From assembly GCF_028640845.1 (NCBI RefSeq), contig NC_080546.1, positions 34,603,520 to 34,667,519 on the forward strand: DNA of 64,000 bases, written 5' to 3'. Under the pieces are notes generated by a model. It did no database searches, had not been told where the DNA came from, and saw nothing but the letters and a program-made list of their open reading frames with translations. This document shows positions 10,052-22,528 of this stretch, piece after piece (position 1 is the first letter of the stretch; the number at the start of each line of letters is the position of its first letter). The translations under genes were made by a program, and so were the position numbers. The stretch comes from Ahaetulla prasina. Its lineage: Eukaryota; Chordata; Lepidosauria; Squamata; Colubridae.

Positions 10052-12774
10052 TCTTATCATTGATCCTTCAGTCTAGCTTTCATGGCATCCTCACTGGCCA
10101 CCTTTCTCCTCCCCAAGCTATTATTCATTCTTCCCGTCAGGCTGTTAGCGCGTAAATAATGACTGCGATATCAGTCTACCAGCTATTTTAGCCAATGGTG
10201 GTGGACAGAAGATTTTCCTACTGATGACAAAAGATTTTCATAGAGTACCTTCTGGGCTCTTAAGGAGTATCTGTAAAGAAAATTGTCCATCTGGTAGGGT
10301 GCTATATAGAGAAATGCAATCTTTGCACCTCAGTTTTTATAGAAAGCCCCTGGAGATTTCACCATTCATCCCATCCTCTGAATTATTAAGGAACAACAGG
10401 AACCGGTTGGCTCATGGTAGTCATGACATTATTATCCCATTCTACAGGCATAAAGAAATCAATTAGACTGTGCCAATCAGTAGAGTTTTAAGTCAAATGC
10501 TCCTTTACTGCTGTCTCTGCGGTGAATCCTTGATAGCTTTCATATGTGTTATCTTATCCTGAAGAAATCTTCTAGCAAATAGCTTCTATTTGTTGATTTC
10601 CTTGTATGACCATTGGTTGGATATTTGTTCCCAGGTTGCCCAAATATATAACTCTATGTGCAACATCCATCTCTCCTTACATATGAAAGATATTAGTATT
10701 AGTAGCATTTTTGTACTTGATTGCTGGCCTTATGCCCCATAACAAAGTTTTGATGTGATTAATTGCATATAAACAAAGACGTAATGTTCAATAATTTAGA
10801 CTCCATGACGGTTTTTTTTCTAGGAGATGATAACTAATTTCTGTGAGCTGCATGGAAAATGTAAAACCTATCAGTTCTACGCATTTAAAGGCTTAAGGGG
10901 AGTGCCTGTTATCCTTTCAGTCATTATGTCTTCTCCAAAGTAAATTATGTCATATTTTATTAGTTGTTCTTCTGAGAATAAAATATTAAGTTCTCAAGAT
11001 CCTGTAATTTAATGAACCTTGTCCCATAAAAACTAAATTTGACTTAATATTGTCAGCTGTCCTACTAAGAACTTACTTTTCATGCATATTTAAGAAGTCA
11101 TACATGATGTGGAAGCCTCTGTGAATTGGAGGAGAGAATATAAGACAAAAAACAATTGCCTTGAGAGCTTGAGGAACTGATAGTCCAAGGAAGCAACAAG
11201 GTTCTAGGTGCATCTGGGAATTGGGAATCAGCACTGAAGGGGAGAGGGGAAAAAAGAGGAGGCAGATAAAATGAAGTCCAATAGGAGAGTGACAGTGAAA
11301 AGAATTTCTAAGAATAAGAATTCTTTACTATCAGGAATTTGAAATATGGCACAAAGTGGGAGGTTTCCTGCAGAATACTTGCTTTCCAAAGGTATTTTTT
11401 AATTTGTTTTGTTGGAAGTGTTTGGTCTGATCTTTACCACTGAACCATTTGCATGGTTAAATATGACTCTTGATTTTTTTCTGAAGAAAAGATGCCTAAG
11501 GAGGCATACATTTTTGTTTTCTAGTTGTGTACTTTCATTTTTTTCCATTCTAAGTACATGTTACCTTAATTTATCTTTTATCTGTGTGGTAGAAAATGTG
11601 AGAAAAATGTGTTCTTCCCTTGTGAATTACAGGCCAAATTCTAGTGAAAACATTTGATCGCTACCATTTAATAACTGTTGTAGAAAACTGCAATCTATAT
11701 AGCTATAGCTACTTATCTATCTAGCTCGCTATGGATTAAAGTTCTATTGAATTTTGTTCTTATCCTTGGAGCTTATCAGTTTATATATGATTTGCATTAC
11801 AACTGAGTTAATTTATAAAACCTAAAATGGCAAGTAAGATATGTGATAAATTTTGATCTTATATTCTGAAATCAGGCAATTCATTTTTTTGTCTTTTGAG
11901 CCAATAGTGCTTTTCCAGTAGTGAAGAACTAGTATAGAACAGATTCTTAATATTTCTCCCCATGCAATTAATCCAATTTTATACAAATCTGCACTTCTCC
12001 CAACATTTGTTCTTTTAACATTGTTTACAGTATATAGTTACACTAACTATACATACATGGACTATAAATATAGTGATTATATTTTCTTGGAAAAAAACAA
12101 AGGATAAATCTGAAAGAGGTATTTAAGGATTAAAAATAATTCTTTATGGTTATAAGGGAAAAGAAAATTCAGTAGCAAATGAAAAAAAAAATTAATTAAA
12201 TACTGTATAACCAAAGGATAGCTTTCTGGAATAAAGAACTCTTCTTTATAATAAAGGGTGTGTGGTCCTTCTAGCTAAAAATGAGCTACATTTAAACGGA
12301 TTCTATATTAATTCATGTGTTAGGCAAGAGACATAAGGTGGAATTAGCTATTCTAATTGGCATTCACTAATAGCAATCAATGTGTGTCTCTTCCTCCTTT
12401 AGATTTTTGGCAATTGCTGCTTTTCAAAAATCTGGAAATTGTTCAGTTCAATTTATACTTACTCCCAAGCAGATATAATGATAAGATTTTATGGAATTGA
12501 AAATTGTTATGTAACATTTATACTAAGAGGTGGTGATATAAATGCTAAACCAGGGGGAAAGTATTCTTTTTACCAATGTTTTAAAAGTTATTGTATGGAT
12601 AATCCAAAGATTCCATACCTAAAGTTTAGCAAAAGACCAAGAGTATAATATGGTGGGATTTTTTCTGAGGAATCTGACCATCAATCTGAACCTTTGCATT
12701 TTGAATATGTGTTGGCTGGGATTCACCGGCCAAATATATTTTAGGAGGAATATGGAGAGGGTCACCTGTTAGAG
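10052..12774. other. non-coding DNA, nothing recognised
   Basis: About 2.7 kb without a recognisable gene, transposon or array. A small run of TATAGCTATAGC-like and TATCTATCTAGC-like sequence lies at 11695-11735. Confidence 0.4.
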
Positions 12775-12998
12775 TAGTGCAGTGGCCTAGAGGTAGAGTT
12801 CTCACCTAAGAATCAGGAGGCTGTGAGTTTGATCCTAGACGGAAGCAGATATTTCTTTCTCTGGACACAATGAGAATATATCTGCTGAACAAAACTCTGC
12901 ATTGGCGACAGGAAAAGCATCCAGCCATTAAAAGCTCTGCTAGCTCCATTAAGTTGCCCTGCAAGGGATTATGGGATTGTTAAATGATAATGATGATG
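12775..12998 (+). mobile_element. tRNA-derived SINE with RTE-like tail
   Basis: The A box TGGCCTAGAGG (12783-12793) fits the Pol III consensus exactly. The B box region GAGTTTGATCCTAG is slightly decayed. Downstream, GGCGACAGGAAAAGCATCCAGCC and GCCCTGCAAGGGATTATGGG resemble RTE/BovB-type 3' ends, and the copy finishes in an AATGATGATG-type tail. This layout is that of Sauria-type SINEs, which are mobilised by RTE LINEs; the exact family is inferred. Confidence 0.8.
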
Positions 12999-13764
12999 GA
13001 GGGGGTCACCCTGTTGATTTATGAAAAGCCTTCTGAAGATTTTTACATTAACTTTTGCAACTGGAAGTGAATTTACAATTAGAGAGGGACTAATGAGTAT
13101 ATTTTTCACTGATCCAACGTTAACTAGAATTAACTATAAATGAGTAGTTTGTTATTATATGTTCCTATATTTTGACTATCGAACTCAGTATCTTTATGTT
13201 TTGAATGTATGCAGAGAAGAACATGGATAGAATAGAACTATGTTAAAAAGCTGTAATTGCAGAACCTCTATAATCAGCAGAAAGACTGATAGGAAATATG
13301 TAAAAAACTTGAAAACATTACTTATCACAGCCTGAAAAACCACAGGCTGTGAACAGCAGGATTTCCTAAGAGCAATGTCTTCAATAGGGTATTTCAAAGA
13401 AATAAAACAAAGACCAAAGTAAAATTAGATGGCCACCCTCCATTCTGACAATGCATTAACCATTGCTGAAAGTCTGACTACAAATAAAGAAAAAAATTCT
13501 GAAGACCAGGATGATGGCCCCAAGGAAGTTATGTCCAATGATATTCTATTATTTGGAAGGTCAGCTTTGTAGCCAACATACTGTCTACCTCAAATGGGCT
13601 GGAATCTCAAGCAGGCTCTCTCCTGATTGATACAATGATACAATGGACAGGATCATTATAGACAAAGAAGTCCTGAACATATTTGTAGATAGCATCTCTA
13701 CTTCTACAGCACTGCAAAGCATTCAAATCCTGGTTGGCTTCAATTAACTCACAGGGATCCCACT
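12999..13764. other. non-coding DNA, nothing recognised
   Basis: No coding or repeat signal recognised. Confidence 0.4.
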
Positions 13765-14035
13765 TTATAGATTAACAGAAGGGACCTTGTTGGTCATCTG
13801 GTCCAACCACACACACACACACACCCGCCCAAGCAGGAAACCCTACATCATTTCTGACAAATGGCAGTCCAGTTGCTTCTTGAAAGCCTCCAGTGATGAA
13901 GCTGCCACAACTTACGAAGGCAAGCTGTTCCATTGTTGATTGTTCTCATGTTGTCTTATAAAGACACAAATTTTTAGCTGCCTTTCTTGATTATCTGGCA
14001 AATACCCTTGTTGGGTCAGGTTTATAACCTTGTTG
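13765..14035 (-). mobile_element. CR1 LINE 3' end fragment
   Basis: Minus-strand CR1: AGAAGGGACCTTGTTGGTCA, GGAAACCCTACATCATTTC, GACAAATGGCAGTCC and CAAGCTGTTCCATTG appear in the same order as in the clearer copy at 20145-20800. A CACACA run interrupts it at 13810-13831. No open frame survives. Confidence 0.8.
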
Positions 14036-15497
14036 CCTTAGATATTTTTTTGAAAAAGTTCTAATAAGAAAGACAATTTGGAGACCGCACACATTCTAGC
14101 CTGTACTGCTGTTGTATGCCATAATACAGAGAGAAACTATACACACTGGGAAGAGCTTCACTTCTGCTGCCAATTAATGGTTATTTTTTATTCTGCATCA
14201 CAAATCTTGTGCATGGTAACCGCTCAGCCCCATCACTATTTTCTATTTCATTTTTTTTTACAGTAACATTAAAGAAATTCTCAATCTATATAATGGAAAT
14301 GCAACTGTTTCTAACCAAGATATTAAAACTGAATATTCCATCTGAAAGCAAGGCCATAATTGTGTGCAAGCCAGAAGAAGTATTAAGTAAGATGTGACTG
14401 ATTTTATAAAACCTTTGGTAGTTACAAACATATGTCAAATTATTTGCCATGATGTAGAGTTGCCAGCCATTTCCTTTAGTCAAGTTATCTGAATCACTAA
14501 TGTTGTTTAGATTAAAGCTATTCATTTATACACAAATGCTTTGGAATAACGTGAGGCTACAATTACACCTAACAACATGATCTCCTGACAAGAATGGAAG
14601 CTAAATTATGAAGCCAACTTCAGCTTTGAAGGGGTTTTCTGTTTCTTTTTTAAAATGTAATCTGTATTCCCCTGTTTCATCTGCTCATCCGTCCGGCACA
14701 ATCTGCATCATTATTAACCACACCATATTTCTAAAAAGAGAGAAAGAGAGAAAAAGAAGACCCTGAAAAGTAAGACATCTGTGTTATAACATTAATATAT
14801 TCAAAGGTTTTTTACTTTCATCTTGCTAGCATTAACACTATGTAAGTACAATGTAGTCACAACTTTGCTGCATCGGTGAATTACATCTGGGGGTCTGGAA
14901 AAGGCACTTAGTAGCAAAAAGAAAAGTGATTCTCTTGGTGGTGGCAATGAGGGAGATAAAAATAGTCCAGGTATTATGTAAAAATCAGGCTTTTTATTTA
15001 TAAACAGAGCCTTTTTGCCTATTGCTGCTGTGCACCTTGATTTCTAATTGCTAGTACAATTTTAAGGTACTGAGGCAAGCCTCCAGCAGTCTGCTGAAGG
15101 TGTGTTTGTGCTGTTATGCCCTCTGGCTTGGCTGCCAGCCTATTCCCTTAGATCAGAGCCAGAAGGCAGACGGTTTTCGAATACCGATCACCTCGCCCAG
15201 ACCTAATCCTTTGAGTTCTCTTTGGCATCTATTCCTTCTGCCAGTTTCCTCTTCTGTTCCTCTCTTTTCTTCTGAAGTTGACAACAAAGACATCCTCAGG
15301 GCCCTCCTTAGATGTAAGACCACTCTTGATGTTGTTATAGTGTAGGGTTTTTTTTTTGGTACCCAAAAGTTGTGCTACTTTTATATTCAGCTAGCACAAT
15401 ATTTGCGCACCAGAAAATAAAGAAAATCAGAATAAGTTATACAAAAGGATGGCTTTTTTTCTTAAATGTGCAATACCTTGGTCATTGGGTTATAAAC
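14036..15497. other. non-coding DNA, nothing recognised
   Basis: The interval 15069-15310 is less AT-rich than its surroundings and contains an 81-codon frame without recognisable domain. It may be part of an unrecognised dispersed repeat. Confidence 0.4.
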
Positions 15498-15593
15498 TCC
15501 TTCCTTCCTTCCTTCCTTCCTTCCTTCCTTCCTTCCTTCCTTCCTTCCTTCCTTCCTTCCTTCCTTCCTTCCTTCCCTTTTCTTCCTTCCTTC
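15498..15593. repeat. (TTCC)n microsatellite
   Basis: About 20 uninterrupted CCTT tetramers, then CCCTTTTCTTCCTTCC. Confidence 0.95.
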
Positions 15594-15629
15594 CAGAATC
15601 TTAAAGATATCTTTCAAATACATATATAC

Positions 15630-15631
<2 letters not shown>

Positions 15632-15698
<67 letters not shown>

Positions 15699-15702
15699 AG
15701 AG
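15632..15702. repeat. (TC)n(AC)n compound microsatellite
   Basis: About 21 TC dinucleotides to 15674, followed directly by about 12 AC dinucleotides and a short GAGAGA end. Together with the TTCC array just upstream, this makes a pyrimidine-rich low-complexity cluster of about 200 bp. Confidence 0.95.
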
Positions 15703-16770
15703 AATTAAAAAAAAACTAGGCTATGTGACTTATATACTTTAAATTGGCCTGAGCTGCCACTTTTAATTTTAAAAGGATGGTTGCATGGGATGTGGATGAA
15801 TATGGAATTACTATGAAGCATAAAACTTTTGAACGGTTTCTGTCCTCTGTGATAGTGAGTTTTAAAAAGGAAATCTCCAAAGAGCTAATTAGTAGACAAG
15901 TAGAGCTCAGGCTGAACAAAGCTGAAAAGATAGCAGATAACTAAAAGGACCTGGCCATCGCTGACAAAAATCAAAGCACTGACAGAGAGCTGGCAGTAAC
16001 CTTGGGCTGCTAACTGACAGGGACAATAAAAAAAAACCTTCTGAAAGTAGCAAAGAGTGACAGCCTCACCACAGAGAACATGAACATGAAGCCGCCACCA
16101 AATAAAAGCAACAACAACAAACCAAGAAGAGTTAATCTTCTGACTGATGATATCATACAATTTATCAATTCCAATGTACTCTGGAAAAGCTGAACTCCTT
16201 TGTGCCTCCCCTTCTCAATACAGTATTATGACCCGAGACAGAAAACAGGCAAAGATGATATGACTCTAAAGACAGTTAGCCAAGAGTTGTTAGCTGGTGG
16301 GATGAATGAGAGGATTGATTTTTTCCCCCCCAGTATGTTTAAGAAGGAACAAGGAGTTGTAATAGGAGTATTTGTAATTTTACTTTTTAAAAGCAGGACC
16401 ATCTACATGCCATGCTGGAGCAGAAGCTTTGTAAATAAGAGTTTTTCATACAAAGATAGGAGACCGATGGTTTTTCAGATGTTAATGAATTATAGCTCTA
16501 CCAGGCTCAATTATCACCAGTAATTCTCAGCAGAAGTTTCACAGTGATCAGTCCATGAGGCTTAAAAGGCTGGCAGCAGAGGGACTGTTCTCTTTGTTTC
16601 TCTCCCGACTTTTTCTGATTCCCATAGATAGTGGTGAAGATAGAAAGGTACATATTCTCCCCTTGTGTCCTAATTGCTGTTTTGGGCAACCATGGCAAGA
16701 ATATAGAAAAAGGAGACAAGCATATAGTTTGTTCCACACTTTATAGTCTTCTCTATCAATTCTCTAATCT
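15703..16770. other. non-coding DNA, nothing recognised
   Basis: No gene recognised. CAGTGATCAGTCCATGAG at 16541 recurs at 17091 with related flanks, which suggests an old local duplication. Confidence 0.4.
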
Positions 16771-16838
16771 GGATGGATGGATGGATGGATGAATGGATGG
16801 ATGGATAGATGGATAGATGGATAGATGGACAGATGGAA
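16771..16838. repeat. (GGAT)n / (GATA)-interrupted microsatellite
   Basis: GGAT tetramers with GAAT, AGAT and GACA variants toward the right end. Confidence 0.95.
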
Positions 16839-19441
16839 GACTTTGGCCTACTTTTTTCCTCTATTCTCTGGTCACCAAAGGATGTCAGAAGAAGTGGGGA
16901 AAGAGAAGGAGGGGATTTGGCCCTTTGGTATCATTTTTCCTAACACAAAAATACCTGATTTCCTGATGGAGTGGTAGGTAAAGATCTCCTCCCCCCCACA
17001 CACACACTTCACTTCCCATGAATGGCAGGAGAAGCACAGGAAGAGAAGAGGGAAAGATTGGCTCATTTGCTGACAGTTCTGTGATCTCACAGTGATCAGT
17101 CCATGAGATTGGAAAACTGACAACAGAAGATAACCTCTATATCAGTGGGAAATCTTTTTAATGTCAGAAAGTACCCACTTCCCCTTTCTCCTCTCCGTAC
17201 TCCTGTCAGCAAAATAGTGGACAAATTTTTCTATTGGCAAGAACAAGCTTCTTCTGATCAGTCCTGTGCTATATAGTATTTACACATGAGTTTACACAAT
17301 ATATTAAGCCGTGATTTTAATGCATGATCTATAAAAAACCATCACAGCCACTGACTGCATGGTGTGTGAACTCAAACAAATATATCCTTTTCAACAATCA
17401 ATGGTTAAATAACTATGATTTAAGACTGGGATGTGAACTTAACTGTTATCTGAACTTTCTGAAAATAAAACCTATGGTAGTGGAGGAAGATTATTTCAGA
17501 AATGTTGTATTCAGCAGCTAGCCAAAAAAGGCTAGCTTTTCCCATATAATAGTCATCCTCTATACAACTCATCTACTACCTCAAAATGCACAACTTTATC
17601 GTTTCCTGTATGAACGATTCCTCTTTCAGTACCTTCTTTGTTTTTTAAGGATGTAGCATTTCTCTGTCCCTACAATATGTCTCCAAGGATCAGATGACAG
17701 AAGAATAGAATTGGCTGTCAGGAACTTCTTCCATATTTTAGCTGAAGCTTTGGGAACCACAGTTTGGTTTGTACAACCATCGGTCAATAAATGGAATTTA
17801 TTGGCTTAGCCTTAGATACTGCAGAAGAAGCCACATTTTTGGTAAGAAAATCAACCCAACTCAAATTCATATTTCTAACCCAGAAGGAATAAATAATCCC
17901 TTCCCCAGTTTTTTCCTTAATTTTACTGCATGTAGAAATATATTTTTCAAACCTTTAGGAATTGGATGTTAGGACAAAACAGCATGTTTTCAAAAATGCC
18001 AGGAGCAAAAGAAATCAGCACCACAATTCTATCAGGGTTGTAAATCCATAAAACTCAACATTAAATGTCCCATAAAAACTGTTTCAAAATCTGTTATCAG
18101 GAGGAAAAAAATAGGAAAGAAAGAGGAAAGAAGTTGCTTAAATGCAACTGATAGTGTTACCCGTTTTTCCCCCAATTATTTTTATTACTTTACTTACTTC
18201 AGCCTTTGTATAAGAAATGAGGAAAGGAAAATGATTCCAGTCTGCATCTAATTTAATCTAGGTTATTTAATTCAAAATTCTTACCAAGTTGCTTTTAGTT
18301 TTCTCTCCCTGAAGAGGGCAAAATGAGAGAAAGCTATTATAAATATATATAGCATTTTATTTTGCTGTGATAGTTCCTTTCAAACTATCCTTAGTTTCAA
18401 AGGATAGAATGTCCACTACTATTCCAGTTCTAGAAAGTTATTTCACTGTTGTTTAACTTGCTGAACTGCCCAGACAACTCCATTGTATGGCAGTCTACAA
18501 ATAATATTAATAAATCATGACAACTTCTCCAGCTTCATGAGATAAAGATGAACAGCTTCTAATGCAGACTGAACAATAGTTTCTATGCTACTTACCAAGG
18601 CAGGGAATCTATTCTTCTACGTTCTTCTATATATTGGTGAATTAAAACTCTGGGAACTGAGGTTCACTGGTTCACCACTACTATTCTACAAGGTTTAGCT
18701 TAACCCTTTCCCTGCAAAAAGATGAAAAAATGCAGATACCGACTTCTGCTGTTTGTTTTGTTCTAGAAACATTTTCCCTTTTATAACATCACCCTCTATT
18801 TGTAGGTCTGCTGGATGTGAGCTGCAAATATCCAGATGATTAATAGAATGCATCAAGAAGTCACAAAAAATTAACTCTTTGATCCCATCTGACTATTGCA
18901 ATCCAGATTTTGTAATCCAAAGTATCAACGGTCTGTTTCAGTCTAGGTTCTGCCTCAGTCTCTGATGATCAGTTATGTAATGGCCTTCATAGGGGACGGT
19001 GCCTAGTTCTCATCCAGATGTCTTGTGGAAGTATGAAGTCCAGAAGCAAATGTCATACAACATACATACAACTTTCAATATATAGCAATGCATATTTGCA
19101 TCAAAAACAATCATTGGCAGGCCCAAAACCAAAGCCCAAAACAAATGGCAGGCCCCAAACCAAGAACGGCATGTGGTGATTCTTCCAAGCAGAGTTTTTT
19201 TTATAGTTTCACACTTATAAACAAAATTTTGCCAGATGGAGCTCTTTGCTATCTGCAGGTACAATATACTCTGATCTATTTGGCAGAGGCTGTCTTCAAA
19301 CTCTTTCTCTCACACACCTATTTGGACTGAGTTACACCCTGCCTCCTGGGAATCCACCTCCTTACTACAGTACACCACAGCAAAACTAATTTTAATATCA
19401 TCTTGCTACGCCTGGTTGATTTTTGAAAATAAATTTGGTTG
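16839..19441. other. non-coding DNA, nothing recognised
   Basis: About 2.6 kb without recognisable gene or transposon. A C-rich/CA run lies near 16989-17007. Diverged local similarity joins 16541-16720 and about 16960-17110. Confidence 0.4.
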
Positions 19442-19449
19442 CCATATAG

Positions 19450-20000
19450 CAATGATGGCTAATCTTTTTGCCATCACGTGCCAGGAGCCGGGGTGGGGCG
19501 TGTGCATGCATACCCACACCCATAATTCTATGCACCCTGCCCCTGGCATGTGATGGCACGGTAGGCCCATTTTTTGCTTTCCCCAGCCCCCAGAGCCTTT
19601 CTAGGAGTCTGGGGAGGGCAAAAATGGCCTTCCCTACTCCCCCGGAGTCCTTTGGAGGCTGGAAATGGCCTGTTTGCCAACTTCTGATCCGGAAGTTGGC
19701 AAACAGGCTGCTTCCAGCTTCAGAAGGGCCTCCGGGGGGGGGTAGGGAAGGCTGTTTTTGCCCTCCCCAAACTCCTAGAAAGGCTCTGGAGGCTGGGTAG
19801 AAAAAAATCAGGCCTTCCCCACACACCCCCAAGGCCCTCCGGAAGCAGAAAACAGCCTTTTTCCTTATTTCTGGTGGGCCCAGAAGGTGTGAAAATCAGC
19901 TGGCCAGCACATGCATGCGCACTGGAGCTGAGCTCGCGTGCCCACCAATATGGCTACGTGTGCCACCTGTGGCATGCATGCCATAAGTTTGCCATCATGT
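19450..20000. mobile_element. 551-bp hAT-type non-autonomous element, GC-rich interior
   Basis: The left end CAATGATGGCTAATCTTTTTG and right end AGTTTGCCATCATGT are inverted. The target duplication is an exact 8 bp, CCATATAG, at 19442-19449 and 20001-20008. The interior is much more GC-rich than the flanks and holds an inverted duplication: GCCAACTTCTGATCCGGAAG with GTTGGCAAACAGGC around 19676-19708, and GCCTTTCTAGGAGT with ACTCCTAGAAAGGC at 19597 and 19770. Long frames on both strands in this interior are composition effects. Confidence 0.85.
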
Positions 20001-20144
20001 CCATATAGGGAGCAGAAGAGAGATAGGAAGGAAACTTTTGATTTAGCCTTTTGAGCTAAGGTCTATGTTTCTTATAAACTCAATTTAGCCCAAATTTTTA
20101 TTAAATCATTATTTTTAATATAATTTTTATTAATTTGAAAAGAA

Positions 20145-20204
20145 AATAGAATAGAATAGAATAGAATAGAATAGAATAGAATAGAATAGAATAGAATAGA
20201 ATAG
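20145..20204. repeat. (AATAG)n microsatellite at a CR1 tail
   Basis: Twelve ATAGA pentamers abut the 3' end of the minus-strand CR1 copy that follows. Confidence 0.95.
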
Positions 20205-20800
20205 CAGAGTTGGAAGGGACCTTGGAGGTCTTCTAGTCTGACCTCCTGCCCAGGCAGGAAACCCTACACCACTTTAGACAAATGGTTATCCAACATCTTC
20301 TTAAAAACTTCCAGTTTTGGAGCATTTACAACTTCTGGAAGCAAGTTGTTCCACTGATTAATTGTTCTGTCAGGAAATTTCTCCTTAGTTTTAAATTGCT
20401 TCTCTCCTTGATTAGTTTCCACCCATTGAGTCTTGTCCTGCTCTTGGGTGCTTTGGAGAATAGCTTAACTCCCTCTTCTTTGTGGCAGCCCCTGAGATAG
20501 TGGAACACTGCTATCATGTCTCCCCTAGTCCTTCTTTTCATTAAACTAGACATAGTTTAGTTTCAGGAACTAAAGGGTTCCTGAAACCATTCTTCATCTG
20601 TTTTAGCCTCCAGTCCCCTAATCATATTTGTTGCTCTTCTCTGCACTCTTTCTAGAGTCTCAACATCTTTTTTCACATCGTGGCGACCAAAACTGAAGGC
20701 AGTATGCCAAGTGTGGCCTTACCAAGGCATTATAAAATGGTATTAACACTTCACGTGATCTTAATTCTATCCCTCTGTTTATGCAGCCTAAGATTAAAAG
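20205..20800 (-). mobile_element. CR1 LINE 3' end, ORF2 C-terminus relic
   Basis: Reading the minus strand from 20795, the frames give ILGCINRGIELRSREVLIPF, YNALVRPHLAYCLQFWSPRC, then after a frame change SSLMKRRTRGDMIAVFHYL and LNLRRNFLTEQ-type sequence. These are the conserved C-terminal blocks of CR1-clade ORF2. The copy lacks the endonuclease and most of the reverse transcriptase. Its 3' end runs directly into the AATAG array, so the microsatellite probably grew from the element's own tail. Confidence 0.88.
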
Positions 20801-22308
20801 ATTAAAAAGACAATGCTGTAACATAAAGTAAGATGTTGGGGTGGGGGAAGCAAAACAGAAAGCTAAAAGTGCAAACAAGAAAAAAGGGTGGGGGGGAGTA
20901 AAAGAAAAATAGAAAAGAAAAAAAATTATACAAAGGAGCAGCTTCTGATCTCCTTTACATTGGTATGAATAGATAAATTTACTTCCTACTCTATAGTTAA
21001 AACATAACTTTATTCTGTCTGTAATCTTTCCTGTCTAATCATCAAACCATAATCATTCTGCGTTTTTAAAAAGTCCATAAGGATATCCTAGTCAGCAATA
21101 AAGACAAGTGTTGCCTTTTCTCTGATCCAAATTTAGCCATCTAAGCCAGTTCTATTGTCTTTACCAACTAATCCTCTATTGTGGTCAGTACCAAATCTTT
21201 CCATCTTTGTGGACACCATAACCACTATTTATCATGTACAAAAAAAAGGTTCCACACTTTTTTTCAGTTGTTTGTCCATCAATCCCAAAAGAAAAACCCC
21301 TGGTCTCAATTGTATATTAATCTTTAAAATCCCTTTGAATCAGTGTTTGTATTTGAATTCAGAATTTTCTAGCTTTTTACCTATCTGCCAAACATAATAA
21401 AATGTTGTTTCTTGTTATTCACATTTTCAACATAAATTTGAAGTGTCTTCATACATTCTAGATAAAAATTTATTAAATCATTAGATATTCTCCCCCGAAA
21501 CCTTACGATTACTTTAAAAAAGGCAGTATCTCAGTATGTGTAATGAATTTTTATTTTGTATGTACTTATATAGTCTGATAAGCATATTTTATAAATCAAA
21601 AAATGTGACATACAATTGTATATAGTGCAGTCAAAGAGAATGTGTTATGAAAGCATACACTTAACGGTGTCTAATTCAAAGACCAAATTCCCACAGCTTA
21701 CCACAGGAAATATGAAATGAAAGGGGTAATGCTAAACCAGACACATTTAAAAGTCCAGCATTTTTCTCCCTATTCCTAGAAAGTGTTTATCCCAGCAAAA
21801 AAATAAAAATAAAAATAATGGACTAAATTTATCCCTGGCGGTATACTCAATGAAGTAACAATAAGAACGAAAATAGCCCACCTTTGCTATAATCAATATT
21901 TCTTTGTCACAGCAACTCTGATCTAATACTTTGAAAGCATATTTCTTATATGCCACTGGTTGAATAATGGGATACAAAGTCATGAATGATTATCTCTTGC
22001 ATCTATTCCTGAAATTTTATCAATCCATTAATCTAGTTCACAAATACCCTTGGAGTTTTTATTAGTAGAAACATATTTTTCTCAGTCAGGATGATCTGAC
22101 CATTAGGAAATATGCAACAGTTGAATTGATTCAACATTTTGCTGCTTCAGATTCTCTTACCCCAAGTTGCTATAGCCTTTCTATTATCACGGTTCATTGC
22201 AAGTCAGCCAAAGTTTAGGCTGGATTTGGCATTTTCATCCATCTATTGTCCATCTATCAAGTCTACCCAGGGATCTGGGACAGGCAGATTTTGTTTGATG
22301 GTATTAAA
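20801..22308. other. non-coding DNA, nothing recognised
   Basis: AT-rich, with an A/G-rich segment at 20820-20935. No gene recognised. Confidence 0.4.
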
Positions 22309-22528
22309 GAGCATAGTGGTGCACTTGTTAGACAGCAGTACTGCAGGCTACCTCTGCTGACTTCCGGCTGCCTGCAATTTGGCAGTTGAAATCTCACCAG
22401 GCTCAAGGTTGACTCAGCCTTCCATCCTTCCAAGATGGGTAAAATGAGGACCCAGATTGTTGGGGGAAATATGCTGACTCTGTAAACTGCTTAGAGAGGG
22501 CTGTAAAAGCACTGTAAAGCAGTATATA
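22309..22528 (+). mobile_element. tRNA-derived SINE, left part (split by a LINE)
   Basis: Same family as 4903-5133: GTACTGCAGGCTACCTCTGC, GGCTCAAGGTTGACTCAGCC, TTCCATCCTTCCAAGATGGG and GACTCTGTAAACTGCTTAG. The copy stops at AGTATATA, and its tail ATATAAGTCTAAGTGCTATT reappears at 24022-24061, after the inserted LINE. Confidence 0.88.

Noticed and set aside
15372..15719. Frame with Leu-Pro-Ser-Phe repeats
   Set aside because: Generated by the TTCC and TC/AC arrays.
19398..19832. 144-codon and 110-codon opposing frames
   Set aside because: They lie inside the GC-rich interior of a TIR element and mirror each other across an inverted duplication.
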